In this document: piece after piece, positions 38,327 to 51,889 of the stretch
How the letters are laid out: the number at the start of each line of letters is the position of its first letter
Numbering within the stretch: position 1 is the stretch's first letter
Source: Rheinheimera sp. MMS21-TC3
Lineage (GTDB): Bacteria; Pseudomonadota; Gammaproteobacteria; Enterobacterales; Alteromonadaceae
Length of the DNA: 64,000 nt
NCBI RefSeq assembly: GCF_032229285.1
Contig: NZ_CP135084.1
Coordinates: forward strand, 1,984,001 to 2,048,000
Direction of reading: 5' to 3'
The notes under the pieces: generated by a model
What the model was told of the DNA's origin: nothing
Database searches by the model: none
The model's input: only the letters and a program-made list of their open reading frames with translations
Translations under genes and position numbers: made by a program

Positions 38327-39027
38327 TGCAGAATATAGAGCTGGGGTTAACTTATGACAGTCCTTGCAGTTATTTAACACAGCAACAACAAAAACTCGCT
38401 TTCGTCTTACCTGCTACACCACTAACAGCTGACTTATATCAGCAATTAATGGATCTTAACTTTAGACGCAGCCATCATCAGGCTTACCGCCCACATTGTT
38501 CATCTTGCAATGCATGCCAAGCAGTAAGGCTAAACCCAAAGTTATTAACCTTAAGCGCTAGCCAACGCAAGCTACTAAAAAAGGCTCAAAAAGAAGCTTG
38601 GCATTACCAATTTGTTAGCACGCCATCTGCTCCCTACTTTACGTTGTATCAAGCTTATATTTCGTTTAAGCATAAACAAAGCAGTATGTACCCAGCAAGC
38701 CAAGCCGATTTAAATAGCATGCTAGAATGTAACTGGTTAGCAGTACAATTTTTAGAGCAATATCATAATAACCAATTAGTCAGTGTGACTATTGTCGACG
38801 TATTAGAAAATAGTCTTTCTGCGGTCTATACTTTTTATAGCCCCAATGTTAGTTATTTATCTCCTGGTAAATTAGCTATCATTAATTTAGCAACAGTCGC
38901 ACGTCAACTAAACAAGACATGGTTATATCTTGGTTATAACATTGAAAGCTGTAAAAAGATGGCTTACAAGGCTAATTTTAAGCCGCAACAACGCTTTATT
39001 CGGGGACAATGGCATTCATTTAGCTAA
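38326..39027 (+). CDS. bpt: Aspartate/glutamate leucyltransferase (Bpt/Ate)
   Basis: Transfers Leu to proteins with N-terminal Asp or Glu, feeding them to ClpS. The 233 residues keep the arginyltransferase-type N-terminal cysteine cluster: an early CSYL, then HCSSCNACQAVRLN, with the FRRSHHQAYRPHC lead. The C-terminal domain contains HKQSSMYPAS and SPGKLAIINLATV, then WLYLGYNIESCKKMAYKANF. It overlaps the aat stop codon and precedes infA, as in Vibrio and Shewanella. E. coli lacks this gene. Confidence 0.93.
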   Translation: MQNIELGLTYDSPCSYLTQQQQKLAFVLPATPLTADLYQQLMDLNFRRSHHQAYRPHCSSCNACQAVRLNPKLLTLSASQRKLLKKAQKEAWHYQFVSTPSAPYFTLYQAYISFKHKQSSMYPASQADLNSMLECNWLAVQFLEQYHNNQLVSVTIVDVLENSLSAVYTFYSPNVSYLSPGKLAIINLATVARQLNKTWLYLGYNIESCKKMAYKANFKPQQRFIRGQWHSFS

Positions 39028-39122
39028 AAATGCGCTTCTTCCTTTACTTATGCCGTCAATTTCGGCACAATTTGCGCAGATTTTTTTATGGTTCATCCAA
39101 TTTAAAGAGGCAAATGCGCTGA

Positions 39123-39341
<219 letters not shown>

Positions 39342-39388
39342 TTGATACTAACAACTAATTAGTTTAAGTCTACATGGCAAAATATAAT

Positions 39389-39411
39389 AAACCCGGTATC
39401 ACACCGGGTTT
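39389..39411. terminator. Bidirectional terminator between infA and clpA
   Basis: AAACCCGGT (39389-39397) and ACCGGGTTT (39403-39411) form a perfect 9-bp stem, loop ATCAC, followed by TTAATTTTA. The A-run on the other side lets it work for the minus-strand clpA as well. Confidence 0.8.
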
Positions 39412-39431
39412 TTAATTTTACTATATCTGCT

Positions 39432-41705
39432 TTAATCAGCCAATGCAGGCTCATCTGCAACTTGATATTCAAAGTGCAATTCTTCATTAATTAAAGCTAC
39501 TTTTACATCACCACCATGCACTAATTGGCCAAATAATATTTCATTGGCTAACGGTTTTTTCAAATGCTCTTGGATCTGTCTTGCCATGGGTCTAGCTCCC
39601 ATTGTTTTGTCGTAACCTTTATCAGCTAACCACTGCCTTGCATTAGCATCAATTTCAAGACTTACCTGTTTTTTATCTAATTGCACTTGTAAATCGCAGA
39701 TAAACTTATCAACTATCTGTAAAATAATATCTTCAGATAAGTGTTCAAACCAAATAATTCCATCTAATCGATTGCGAAACTCAGGGCTAAAGGTGCGATT
39801 AATTTCATTAAGAGCATCAGAGCTATGGTCTTGCTGCTTAAAGCCTATAGACTTGCGTACAGTCTCTTGTACGCCTGCGTTGGTGGTCATCACTAATACT
39901 ACGTTTCTAAAATCAGTTTTACGGCCATTATTATCCGTTAAGGTCCCGTGATCCATTACTTGTAACAGAATATTATAAATATCACTGTGAGCTTTTTCTA
40001 TCTCATCCAATAACACTACTGAGTAAGGATGTTTAGAAACAGCATCAGTCAATAATCCACCTTGTTCAAAACCGACATACCCTGGAGGTGCACCAATTAA
40101 CCGACTAATCGCATGCCGCTCCATATATTCGGACATATCAAATCGCAGTAACTCTACACCTAATACCTTAGCTAGTTGCTTAGTCACTTCAGTTTTACCT
40201 ACTCCAGTTGGGCCGGCGAATAAAAAGCTACCTATAGGTTTCTCTTCATTACCTAAGCCTGAGCGAGACAAGCGAATAGCTGAAGTTAATACTTCAATTG
40301 GTTTATCTTGACCAAATACAACTAGTTTCAAGTTCCGATCTAAATTTGCTAAAACATCGGTGTCTGAAGCCGATACCGACTGCTCTGGAATACGTGCCAT
40401 TTTAGCAATAACATGTTCTATTTCCGCAACATCAATTACCTTGCTGCGCAACTCTTCTGATAATAAACGCTGACTAGCACCCGCTTCATCAATAACATCT
40501 ATGGCTTTATCAGGTAAATGTCTGTCATTGATATATTTAGCAGATAGCTCTGCCGCTGCACGAATTGCTTTTTGGGTATAACTCACATTATGGTGTTTTT
40601 CATAACGTTCTTTTAAACCTAACAAAATTTTTGTTGTGTCTTCAACGCTAGGTTCTAACACGTCAATTTTTTGGAAACGACGAGCTAAAGCCGTATCTTT
40701 TTCAAACACTGAATTAAACTCTTGATAAGTAGTAGACCCCATACAGCGTAACTTACCACTTGATAACAACGGTTTAATCAAATTTGACGCATCCATCACA
40801 CCACCAGATGCAGCACCGGCACCGACAATAGTATGAATTTCATCTATAAACAAAATGGCGTCTTCTTCTCGCTGTAACTCTTTGAGTAAGGCTTTTAAGC
40901 GCTTTTCAAAATCACCTCTATATTTAGTTCCTGCTAATAAGGCGCCCATATCTAGCGAGTAGATGGTTGCATTAGCAATAACTTCTGGTACCTCATTATT
41001 AACTATTCTATAGGCTAAACCTTCGGCTATCGCCGTTTTACCTACCCCAGCTTCTCCTACTAAAAGTGGGTTATTCTTTTTACGTCGGCATAATACTTGA
41101 ACCGCGCGCTCTACTTCTTTATCGCGGCCAATTAAGGGATCAATCTCACCATTTTTAGCCAAAATATTTAAGTTAGAGGTGTAGTTATCTAAATGCTTAC
41201 TGTCATCACTGATTGCTTCAGTACCATCTTCTTGGATGTGCTCATCATGATGTTCTAGCTTTTCGGTTTTCGTTACACCGTGTGAAATAAAGTTAACAAT
41301 ATCTAAACGACTAATATCTATTTTCTTTAATAAATATACCGCTTGCGATTCTTGCTCACTAAAAATAGCAACTAAGACATTCGCGCCAGTAACCTCTACT
41401 TTGCCTGAAGATTGAACATGAAATACGGCTCGTTGTAACACTCGCTGAAAGCCTAAGGTAGGTTGGGTATCCCTCTCTAACTCTCCCTCAGGCAAAACAG
41501 GTGTGGTTGAGTCGATAAAGCTTGCTAATTCGGCACGAAACTTGTCAATAACCACACCACAAGAGCGTAACGCTTCCCCTGCTGCTGGATTATCTAACAG
41601 TGCTAATAATAAATGTTCTACTGTCATATACTCGTGTCGACGCTCACGGGCAAACCTAAATGCCATGTTAAGCGTTAACTCAAGATCTTTATTCAACATA
41701 TCCAA
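39432..41705 (-). CDS. clpA: ATP-dependent Clp protease ATP-binding subunit ClpA
   Basis: Double AAA+ unfoldase that feeds substrates to ClpP. The 757 residues have the Clp N-domain (about 1-145) where ClpS docks, a first AAA with GEAGVGKT, a second with GPTGVGKT, and a C-terminal D2-small domain. The ClpP-binding loop is present as an IGF tripeptide in RKSIGFKQQ. ClpP is not in this window. It lies 46 bp downstream of clpS on the same strand. Confidence 0.97.
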   Translation of the reverse strand: MDMLNKDLELTLNMAFRFARERRHEYMTVEHLLLALLDNPAAGEALRSCGVVIDKFRAELASFIDSTTPVLPEGELERDTQPTLGFQRVLQRAVFHVQSSGKVEVTGANVLVAIFSEQESQAVYLLKKIDISRLDIVNFISHGVTKTEKLEHHDEHIQEDGTEAISDDSKHLDNYTSNLNILAKNGEIDPLIGRDKEVERAVQVLCRRKKNNPLLVGEAGVGKTAIAEGLAYRIVNNEVPEVIANATIYSLDMGALLAGTKYRGDFEKRLKALLKELQREEDAILFIDEIHTIVGAGAASGGVMDASNLIKPLLSSGKLRCMGSTTYQEFNSVFEKDTALARRFQKIDVLEPSVEDTTKILLGLKERYEKHHNVSYTQKAIRAAAELSAKYINDRHLPDKAIDVIDEAGASQRLLSEELRSKVIDVAEIEHVIAKMARIPEQSVSASDTDVLANLDRNLKLVVFGQDKPIEVLTSAIRLSRSGLGNEEKPIGSFLFAGPTGVGKTEVTKQLAKVLGVELLRFDMSEYMERHAISRLIGAPPGYVGFEQGGLLTDAVSKHPYSVVLLDEIEKAHSDIYNILLQVMDHGTLTDNNGRKTDFRNVVLVMTTNAGVQETVRKSIGFKQQDHSSDALNEINRTFSPEFRNRLDGIIWFEHLSEDIILQIVDKFICDLQVQLDKKQVSLEIDANARQWLADKGYDKTMGARPMARQIQEHLKKPLANEILFGQLVHGGDVKVALINEELHFEYQVADEPALAD

Positions 41706-41751
41706 CTCCTAAACTACTTGAGTACAATAGTAGACTAAACTAAGACCGAAT

Positions 41752-42072
41752 TTAAGCGTGTTCCATCGTACAAAGTAATGGATGCTGATGCTCTTTAGCA
41801 TAATGCATCACTTGTTGAACTTTGGTCTCGGCTATTTCAGCCGTAAAAGTACCGCAAACACCTTTACCTTCATAATGTACTTTTAGCATAATTTCAGTCG
41901 CTTGCTCATACTGCAAGTTAAAAAAACGACTTAAAACATCTATTACAAAATCCATGGGGGTGTAGTCATCATTATGCAACACTACCCTATACATTCGCGG
42001 TGGTTCAACCCGTTGCTGCGTTAACTGCTCTAATACAACATCTTGTTCTTCAATTTCTTTATTACTGTTCAT
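41752..42072 (-). CDS. clpS: ClpAP adaptor ClpS (N-recognin)
   Basis: Recognises primary destabilising N-terminal residues and hands them to ClpA. The 106 residues keep the N-degron pocket: [20 protein letters not shown] with the Asn-Asp-Asp triplet, and the [11 protein letters not shown] histidine. The N-terminal extension (about 1-24) is the flexible tail needed for delivery. It is the first gene of the clpS-clpA operon, divergent from cspD. A weak -35/-10 pair is present upstream (separate entry). Confidence 0.96.
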   Translation of the reverse strand: MNSNKEIEEQDVVLEQLTQQRVEPPRMYRVVLHNDDYTPMDFVIDVLSRFFNLQYEQATEIMLKVHYEGKGVCGTFTAEIAETKVQQVMHYAKEHQHPLLCTMEHA

Positions 42073-42120
42073 AAACTATAGCCATAGCTGCGTCATCCAT
42101 CAAAGGGTTAATGTTAACAT

Positions 42121-42148
42121 ATAGTAAAAATTAGGTTTATTTTTGCAA
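42121..42148 (-). promoter_or_regulatory. Candidate sigma-70 promoter for clpS-clpA
   Basis: On the minus strand TTGCAA (42143-42148) and TACTAT (42121-42126) are separated by 16 bases and lie about 50 bases before the clpS start. The -10 is imperfect, so this is a moderate call. Confidence 0.4.
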
Positions 42149-42262
42149 ATAACTTGACTGTTTGCACAAATTATCTACAGTAGTTGATGGAGGTGACGCT
42201 TTCCCCCCACCATTTAACCTAGAATACAGAATTTAGCTAACTTAGAGAAGGAAGTAAGTTGT

Positions 42263-42481
42263 ATGGCTACCGGTAAAGTAAAATGGTTCAATAATGCCAA
42301 AGGATTTGGGTTTATTAGAGAAGATGGTCGAGACGAAGACATTTTTGCTCATTATTCTACTATTAGTATGGATGGCTACCGAACACTAAAAGCTGGCCAA
42401 GACGTTGAGTTTGATTTATCAGATGGTCCTAAAGGGTTACATGCTGTCAATATTAAACTTCCAGGCGAAATAGTTGAGTAA
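42263..42481 (+). CDS. cspD: Cold shock-like protein CspD
   Basis: 72-residue cold-shock-domain protein. RNP1 is KGFGFI, and RNP2 is DIFAHY. The stretch [20 protein letters not shown] is specific to CspD rather than CspA. In E. coli CspD is a stationary-phase replication inhibitor, made divergently from clpS as here. A GAAGGAAG ribosome site lies upstream. A bidirectional terminator separates it from the convergent icd. Confidence 0.95.
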   Translation: MATGKVKWFNNAKGFGFIREDGRDEDIFAHYSTISMDGYRTLKAGQDVEFDLSDGPKGLHAVNIKLPGEIVE

Positions 42482-42518
42482 TTGCTACGTCCACTAAAAA
42501 TTTAGTGCGCACCGATAA

Positions 42519-42545
42519 AAAAAGCAGGCTTAAAGCCTGCTTTTT
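42519..42545. terminator. Bidirectional terminator between cspD and icd
   Basis: AAAAAGCAGGCTT (42519-42531) and AAGCCTGCTTTTT (42533-42545) form a nearly perfect long stem with A and T runs, so termination can occur in both directions between the convergent genes. Confidence 0.88.
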
Positions 42546-42570
42546 ACTTTGTTAGAAATATATAGTTCTA

Positions 42571-44841
<2,271 letters not shown>

Positions 44842-45021
44842 TCAGCAACTTATGCCGATGCTTGTACGATGTTGATATTTTAAACGCATTTGTTGCAAAG
44901 CGGCCGTAGTATAGCAGCATGGCATTTAATAAAATAGTTAACAGTAGCCTAAGCTTTTTTCATCCTATATGCTAAGTTGTCAACCATAGAGTGCAATCAG
45001 TTGGCAATAAGAACTTCGATT

Positions 45022-45477
45022 ATGAGCAGAGAACAGCTACATCTCACCGTTGCTGCGGTGGTGCATTACCAAAAAAAATTTTTATTTGTTGAAGAAATTG
45101 ATAAACAAAGTCAATTACGGGTTTTAAATCAACCAGCCGGTCATGTAGAAGAAAATGAAGATTTATTAACAGCAGTTAGCCGAGAATTATTAGAAGAAAC
45201 CGGCTTAAACCTAACTCCAAGCCATTGGCTAGGCATTTCTCAGTTACATGCAGCGAATAATCATCGTTATGTTAGAGTTAACTTTATATTTGAACCTACC
45301 TGCCTACCTGAGCAGTATAGTTCACAAGACCCCGATATCCTTGCCCTGCATTGGTATAATGAGCAAGAGCTTTTAGATTCGGCATTGGCAGTCCGGAGTC
45401 AACTAGTGCTAGATGCTATCCAACTATTTCAACAGGGCGTCCGTCTACCTTTAAATCTGATCCAGCCAACAAGATAA
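45022..45477 (+). CDS. nudJ: Nudix phosphohydrolase NudJ
   Basis: The Nudix box is GHVEENEDLLTAVSRELLEE followed by TGL, matching the Gx5Ex7REUXEEXGU consensus. The start MSREQLHLTVAAVVHYQKK resembles E. coli NudJ, which acts on HMP-PP and other phosphates. The frame could begin with TTG at 44977, but the ATG at 45022 gives the normal N-terminus and 151 residues. The order nudJ-mnmA-hflD-purB is the E. coli order, which supports the name. Confidence 0.88.
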   Translation: MSREQLHLTVAAVVHYQKKFLFVEEIDKQSQLRVLNQPAGHVEENEDLLTAVSRELLEETGLNLTPSHWLGISQLHAANNHRYVRVNFIFEPTCLPEQYSSQDPDILALHWYNEQELLDSALAVRSQLVLDAIQLFQQGVRLPLNLIQPTR

Positions 45478-45499
45478 CATGCTTTGTCAATGAGAATAG

Positions 45500-45508
45500 T
45501 GCTATAAT
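45500..45508 (+). promoter_or_regulatory. Extended -10 promoter for mnmA
   Basis: TGCTATAAT is an extended -10 element with a consensus TATAAT hexamer (45503-45508), about 37 bases before the mnmA start. There is no good -35 at normal spacing, which extended -10 promoters can do without. This would drive mnmA-hflD-purB separately from nudJ. Confidence 0.6.
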
Positions 45509-45545
45509 ACGCGCCGAGATTTTAACTAGTTAAAAGTACGGTGTA

Positions 45546-46645
45546 ATGGCAGAAAATAGCAGTAAGAAAGTCATTGTCGGCATGTCCGGCGGAGTTGATT
45601 CTTCAGTATCAGCTTATTTACTTATCCAGCAAGGCTATCAAGTTGAAGGCCTGTTTATGAAAAACTGGGAAGAAGACGATAATGATGAATATTGCGCTGC
45701 AGCACAAGATATGGCCGATGCACAAGATGTCTGTGACAAGCTTGGCATAGTGCTACATAAAGTTAATTTTGCAGCAGAATATTGGGATAATGTATTTGAA
45801 TACTTTTTGGCTGAGTATAAAGCAGGACGTACACCTAACCCTGATATTATGTGTAATAAAGAAATTAAATTTAAAGCGTTTTTAGAATTTGCAGCTGAAG
45901 CACTACACGCAGATTATATTGCGACAGGCCATTATGTTCGCCGCCGCTATATAGATGGCCATTGGCAACTACTTCGAGGCTTGGATAATAATAAAGACCA
46001 AAGCTACTTTTTATATACCCTTAGTGAGCAACATGTTAGCCAAACTTTGTTTCCAATAGGTGAGTTAGAAAAGCCTGCCGTGCGTGCTATTGCTGAACAG
46101 CAAGGCTTAATTACTCATGATAAGAAAGACAGTACCGGTATTTGCTTTATTGGCGAACGTAAATTTAAAGATTTTTTACAGCAGTATTTACCCGCCCAAC
46201 CGGGTGATATTGTTAGTGTAGATGGTGCTGTAATAGGTAAGCATGATGGCTTGATGTACCATACTCTTGGCCAACGTAAAGGCTTACACATAGGTGGTTT
46301 ACGTGATGCCGGCGAAGAGCCTTGGTATGTGGTAGATAAAGATTTAGTTAATAACAAATTAATTGTTGGCCAAGGCCAAGATCATCCGCGCTTATTTTGC
46401 CAAGGCTTAATCGCTAAGCAATTACATTGGACTGATCGTAAAGGTCCAACTGCTGAGTTAAAATGTACCGTAAAAACACGCTATAGACAGCAAGATATAG
46501 GTTGCAGCTTAATCCCGCAACAAAATGGTGATGTCATCGTAAATTTTGATACGCCACAAAAAGCCGTAACACCTGGCCAATCTGCGGTATTTTACCTTAA
46601 CGACGTCTGCCTTGGTGGCGGCATTATTGATAAAACACTAAATTA

Positions 46646-46646
<1 letters not shown>
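45546..46646 (+). CDS. mnmA: tRNA-specific 2-thiouridylase MnmA
   Basis: Makes 2-thiouridine at U34 of Lys, Glu and Gln tRNAs using sulfur relayed by TusE. The 366 residues have the PP-loop [15 protein letters not shown] (about 12-26) and the two catalytic cysteines Cys103 (IMCNKEIKF) and Cys200 ([10 protein letters not shown]). [13 protein letters not shown] lies in the central domain. Its stop overlaps the hflD start (TAATG). An extended -10 promoter lies just upstream. Confidence 0.97.
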
Positions 46647-48660
<2,014 letters not shown>

Positions 48661-48683
48661 GTTTAAGTATTAATTTATATACT

Positions 48684-48710
48684 AGGCGCTAATAATATAG
48701 CGCCTTTTTT
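48684..48710 (+). terminator. Terminator after purB
   Basis: AGGCGCTA (48684-48691) and TAGCGCCT (48698-48705) form an 8-bp GC-rich stem followed directly by TTTTT, 24 bp past the purB stop. Confidence 0.88.
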
Positions 48711-48759
48711 ATTCGCACTTTTAGCCATGCTTTAAGCAAAGCAGATATCAGGAATAACT

Positions 48760-49914
48760 ATGTACACACTAAACTGGGGTCATCTTAGCCTTGCTGAATT
48801 TTTACAGCACTATTGGCAAAAAAAACCTGTGCTAATTAAAGCTGGGTTTAAACAATTTGTTGACCCTTTAAGTGCTGATGAGGTTGCTGGTTTAGCCTTA
48901 GAAGAAGAAATTGAATCGCGCATTGTTAGTAATAACAATAACAACTGGCAACTGCACAGCGGACCTTTTACTGACTATGCTAACTTTGGTGAGCAAAACT
49001 GGACTTTGTTAGTTCAAGCTGTTGATCATTGGCATCAAGAGGCGGCAAAATTATTACAGCCGTTTCGTTTTATACCTAATTGGCGTATAGATGACTTAAT
49101 GGTCAGCTTTTCCACCCCAGGTGGCGGTGTTGGTCCGCATTTAGATCAATATGATGTTTTTATTATACAGGGTGAAGGTAAACGGCACTGGCGTGTTGGT
49201 ATGCCTGATCCAAGCTTAGAGCAACATTGCCCCCACCCTCGCTTATTACAAGTTAGCCCTTTTACTGACTGCATTAATGTCATTACCGAACCTGGAGATA
49301 TTTTATATATACCACCTGGATGTCCGCACGATGGTATCAGTATTGAAAACAGTCTGAATTACTCTGTTGGTTTTAGAGCACCATCACAAAAAGATTTAAT
49401 TAATGGCTTTGCCGATCACTTACTGGATCAAAACTTAAGTGGTAATCGTTTTAGCGACCAAAATCGGCAGCCAGCTGAATCTATAGGCGCTATCACCGCT
49501 GCTGATTTACAACAAGTCCAGCAGCTAGTAAGTGATATGGCTAATAATAAGGAGTTATTACCACATTGGTTTGGTGAGATGATTAGTCAAGCTAAGCATG
49601 AACTAGATATTAATCAGCCAGATCCACATTACACGGTAGAAGAAATTGCTGAATATATTACAGAAGGTTCGGTATTAACTCGAGTGGGAGGCTTACGTTG
49701 TTGCTACTATCAAGCTGATGCCAGTAGTGATATTTTACTTTTTATTAATGGCGATAAAGTCAGTATTCCTGCTACAGAGCTAGCGACGGTTAAACTGTTA
49801 ACCGATCAAGAAATCTTATCTGTAACAGACAATCTAATTTTCAGTCAATCTGATGAACGCCTACAATTACTCACGCAAATGATAAATCTAGGCTATTGGT
49901 ACTTTACTGAATAA
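48760..49914 (+). CDS. roxA: Ribosomal protein uL16 3-hydroxylase RoxA (YcfD)
   Basis: Fe(II)/2-oxoglutarate oxygenase of the JmjC/cupin type that hydroxylates an arginine of ribosomal protein uL16. The 384 residues hold the iron ligands His127 and Asp129 in GPHLDQYDVF and His190 in IPPGCPHDGIS. A C-terminal winged-helix-type part follows (about 215-384). Its own transcript is bounded by the purB terminator and by a bidirectional hairpin facing the DUF4826 gene. Confidence 0.93.
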   Translation: MYTLNWGHLSLAEFLQHYWQKKPVLIKAGFKQFVDPLSADEVAGLALEEEIESRIVSNNNNNWQLHSGPFTDYANFGEQNWTLLVQAVDHWHQEAAKLLQPFRFIPNWRIDDLMVSFSTPGGGVGPHLDQYDVFIIQGEGKRHWRVGMPDPSLEQHCPHPRLLQVSPFTDCINVITEPGDILYIPPGCPHDGISIENSLNYSVGFRAPSQKDLINGFADHLLDQNLSGNRFSDQNRQPAESIGAITAADLQQVQQLVSDMANNKELLPHWFGEMISQAKHELDINQPDPHYTVEEIAEYITEGSVLTRVGGLRCCYYQADASSDILLFINGDKVSIPATELATVKLLTDQEILSVTDNLIFSQSDERLQLLTQMINLGYWYFTE

Positions 49915-49926
49915 TGTGCACATAAT

Positions 49927-49953
49927 AAAAAACCGCTATTACTGCGGTTTTTT
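49927..49953. terminator. Bidirectional terminator after roxA
   Basis: AAAAAACCGC (49927-49936) and GCGGTTTTTT (49944-49953) form a perfect stem with a 7-base loop and A/T flanks, between convergent genes. Confidence 0.85.
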
Positions 49954-49978
49954 ATTATTGTAAGAATATATTTACATA

Positions 49979-50422
49979 TTAGACTGGCTCAGCTTGCCAT
50001 AGTTGCTCATCTTCAAACATGCTATATAAAGCTTCAGCACGGTTAATCAATAACTGAGCAAAATCATGCTTAGTTTTATCATCAATACCGGCATTAATAA
50101 TTTGCTGTGCTTTCATTTGCCACTGTAAAGAAAAAGAGCGAACTGCTTCTCTAGCATTTTCAGCAGCAGTTATCGCTAAATGATCCGTCGGTAAATCACC
50201 ACTAATAACCCAATATGATTGTTTTTGTTTAGTATTTAGTTTCCAAATTGCCATGTAAGGTGGCAAATAACGACTCTCTTTAACACTAACATTATCTGGC
50301 ACTATGCCTTTGCTAGCCAAGTATTCGTTAGCCTTTTGAAATTGCTTACGAACCCATTCAGCTCTAGTTTTCTCAAACTCTTGTTGTTCTACTTGCTGCT
50401 CTTGAGTTAACTGCTCACTCAT
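49979..50422 (-). CDS. DUF4826 family protein
   Basis: 147 residues. The core YWVISGDLPTDHLAI near 69-83 and PPYMAIWKL near 54-62 match the DUF4826 family as I know it. No role is established for it. The N-terminus is a highly charged helix (Q, E, K, R). There is no signal peptide. A TAGGAAG ribosome site precedes the ATG. A perfect 15-bp inverted repeat lies 32 bp upstream and may control it (separate entry). Confidence 0.7.
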   Translation of the reverse strand: MSEQLTQEQQVEQQEFEKTRAEWVRKQFQKANEYLASKGIVPDNVSVKESRYLPPYMAIWKLNTKQKQSYWVISGDLPTDHLAITAAENAREAVRSFSLQWQMKAQQIINAGIDDKTKHDFAQLLINRAEALYSMFEDEQLWQAEPV

Positions 50423-50453
50423 TGTACTACTTCCTAATATTAATTTTCCTTAC

Positions 50454-50493
50454 TCTAGATCAGAGCTTAATGACAATCAAGCTCTGATCTAGA
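50454..50493. promoter_or_regulatory. Perfect 15-bp inverted repeat in a divergent promoter region
   Basis: TCTAGATCAGAGCTT (50454-50468) and AAGCTCTGATCTAGA (50479-50493) are exact reverse complements around a 10-base spacer. It lies between divergent genes, where terminators are not expected, and neither strand has a T-run after it. It could be an operator or a 5' leader hairpin of the DUF4826 transcript. Identity of any binding protein is unknown. Confidence 0.6.
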
Positions 50494-50677
50494 TTGTTCC
50501 GACTAAACAGTTCATCGCAGCCAACTGGCATGACCAGTTTAAATTTTACTGTGATAGTGGTGAAAGTTGTTTTGAAATGCTACATTGCGCCGCAGAAAAT
50601 CACACTCTATTTTGGCAGTCGTAGAACCTATCCTTAATTTAATCGATAGGCTTATCTTATTAACGGAGAAATCAGTC

Positions 50678-51724
50678 GTGGCAGTATTTAATCATTCTGA
50701 GTTCGATAACCATGAACAAATTGTTTATTGTAGTGATGCTGAAACTGGGCTTAAAGCCATTATCGCAGTTCACAGCACAGCCTTAGGCCCAGCTGTTGGT
50801 GGTTGTCGGCTATGGGATTATGCGTCAGATGAAGCAGCATTAAACGATGTATTACGTTTATCTCGGGGCATGACATATAAAAATGCCATGGCCGGTTTAC
50901 CCCTTGGTGGTGGTAAGGCAGTTATTTTAGGTGATGCAAAAAAAATAAAATCAGAGCAGTTATTCCGTGCCTTTGGTCGTATGGTTCACCGTTTATCAGG
51001 TACTTATTACAGTGCTGAAGACGTTAACATTACCACTAGTGACATTATGCAAGTACATAAAGAGACACCTTATGTAGCTGGCTTAGAAGGTAAAAGTGGT
51101 AACCCTGCGCCTTTTACTGCTTTAGGTACATACCGCGGTGTTAAAGCAGCAGCTAAACATGCTTTTGGCAGTGACGATTTAGCCGGTAAAACTATTGCCG
51201 TACAAGGTTTAGGCAGCGTGGGTTTTTATTTGTGTGAACACCTGCATAAAGAAGGTGCCAAACTTATCGTTACCGATATTAACCAAGAAGCTGTGCAACG
51301 TGCTGTAGAGCAATTTGGTGCTACTGCTGTAGGTTTAGATGAAATCTATGGTGTAGAAGCTGATATTTATTCACCTTGCGCCTTAGGTGCTACCTTAAAT
51401 GATGACACTATTCCGCAATTAAAAGCTAAAGTAATAGCTGGTTGCGCTAATAACCAACTAAAAGAGCGCCGCCACGGTGAAGTATTAAGACAAAAGGGTA
51501 TTTTATATACACCAGATTACGTTATAAATGCCGGTGGTATTATTAACGTTGCCTTTGAAATGCGTGCTGAAGGCTATAATGCCGACGAAGCTACAGCTAA
51601 AGTAAATGAAATATACGATACTTTATTAAACTTATTTCAGCGTGCTGATGAACAAGCTTTACCAACCAGTACAGTTGCAGATTTAATGGCTCAAGAAATT
51701 ATTAGCCAAGGCCGTAAAGTATAA
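50678..51724 (+). CDS. Leucine dehydrogenase (Leu/Glu/Phe/Val dehydrogenase family)
   Basis: NAD-dependent oxidative deaminase of branched-chain amino acids, 348 residues. The catalytic glycine-rich lysine motif is GLPLGGGKAVIL. Substrate-region NPAPFTALGTYRGV and the Rossmann AVQGLGSVGFYLCEHL follow. The start is GTG at 50678 with GGAG 9 bases upstream; the open frame runs further up to 50585 without a ribosome site. No branched-chain catabolic genes are adjacent. A terminator follows. Confidence 0.9.
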   Translation: MAVFNHSEFDNHEQIVYCSDAETGLKAIIAVHSTALGPAVGGCRLWDYASDEAALNDVLRLSRGMTYKNAMAGLPLGGGKAVILGDAKKIKSEQLFRAFGRMVHRLSGTYYSAEDVNITTSDIMQVHKETPYVAGLEGKSGNPAPFTALGTYRGVKAAAKHAFGSDDLAGKTIAVQGLGSVGFYLCEHLHKEGAKLIVTDINQEAVQRAVEQFGATAVGLDEIYGVEADIYSPCALGATLNDDTIPQLKAKVIAGCANNQLKERRHGEVLRQKGILYTPDYVINAGGIINVAFEMRAEGYNADEATAKVNEIYDTLLNLFQRADEQALPTSTVADLMAQEIISQGRKV

Positions 51725-51740
51725 AAGCCCTGCCTAGACT

Positions 51741-51771
51741 AAACCCAGCTGTTTTTATAATAGCTGGGTTT
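51741..51771 (+). terminator. Terminator after leucine dehydrogenase
   Basis: AAACCCAGCT (51741-51750) and AGCTGGGTTT (51762-51771) form a perfect 10-bp stem followed by ATTAT, 16 bp after the stop codon. Confidence 0.75.
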
Positions 51772-51889
51772 ATTATAACCATCCTTAGCTTTTCAAGCCG
51801 ATAAAACTTTAATTGATTACAGCTATTTGTTATCAGTTACGCTAATATAAAATCACAACATATAAATATAGATATGGAGTGTCTACTTT

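Noticed and set aside
44977..45021. Upstream TTG start for nudJ
   Set aside because: It would add 15 residues not seen at the start of NudJ proteins; the ATG at 45022 gives the usual N-terminus.
51780..51889. Possible sigma-54 promoter for the protease-prsK-prsR operon
   Set aside because: Looked for a TGGCAC-N5-TTGC pattern upstream and elsewhere; TGGCAC at about 5791 and TGGCAT at about 50527 lack the matching -12 element.
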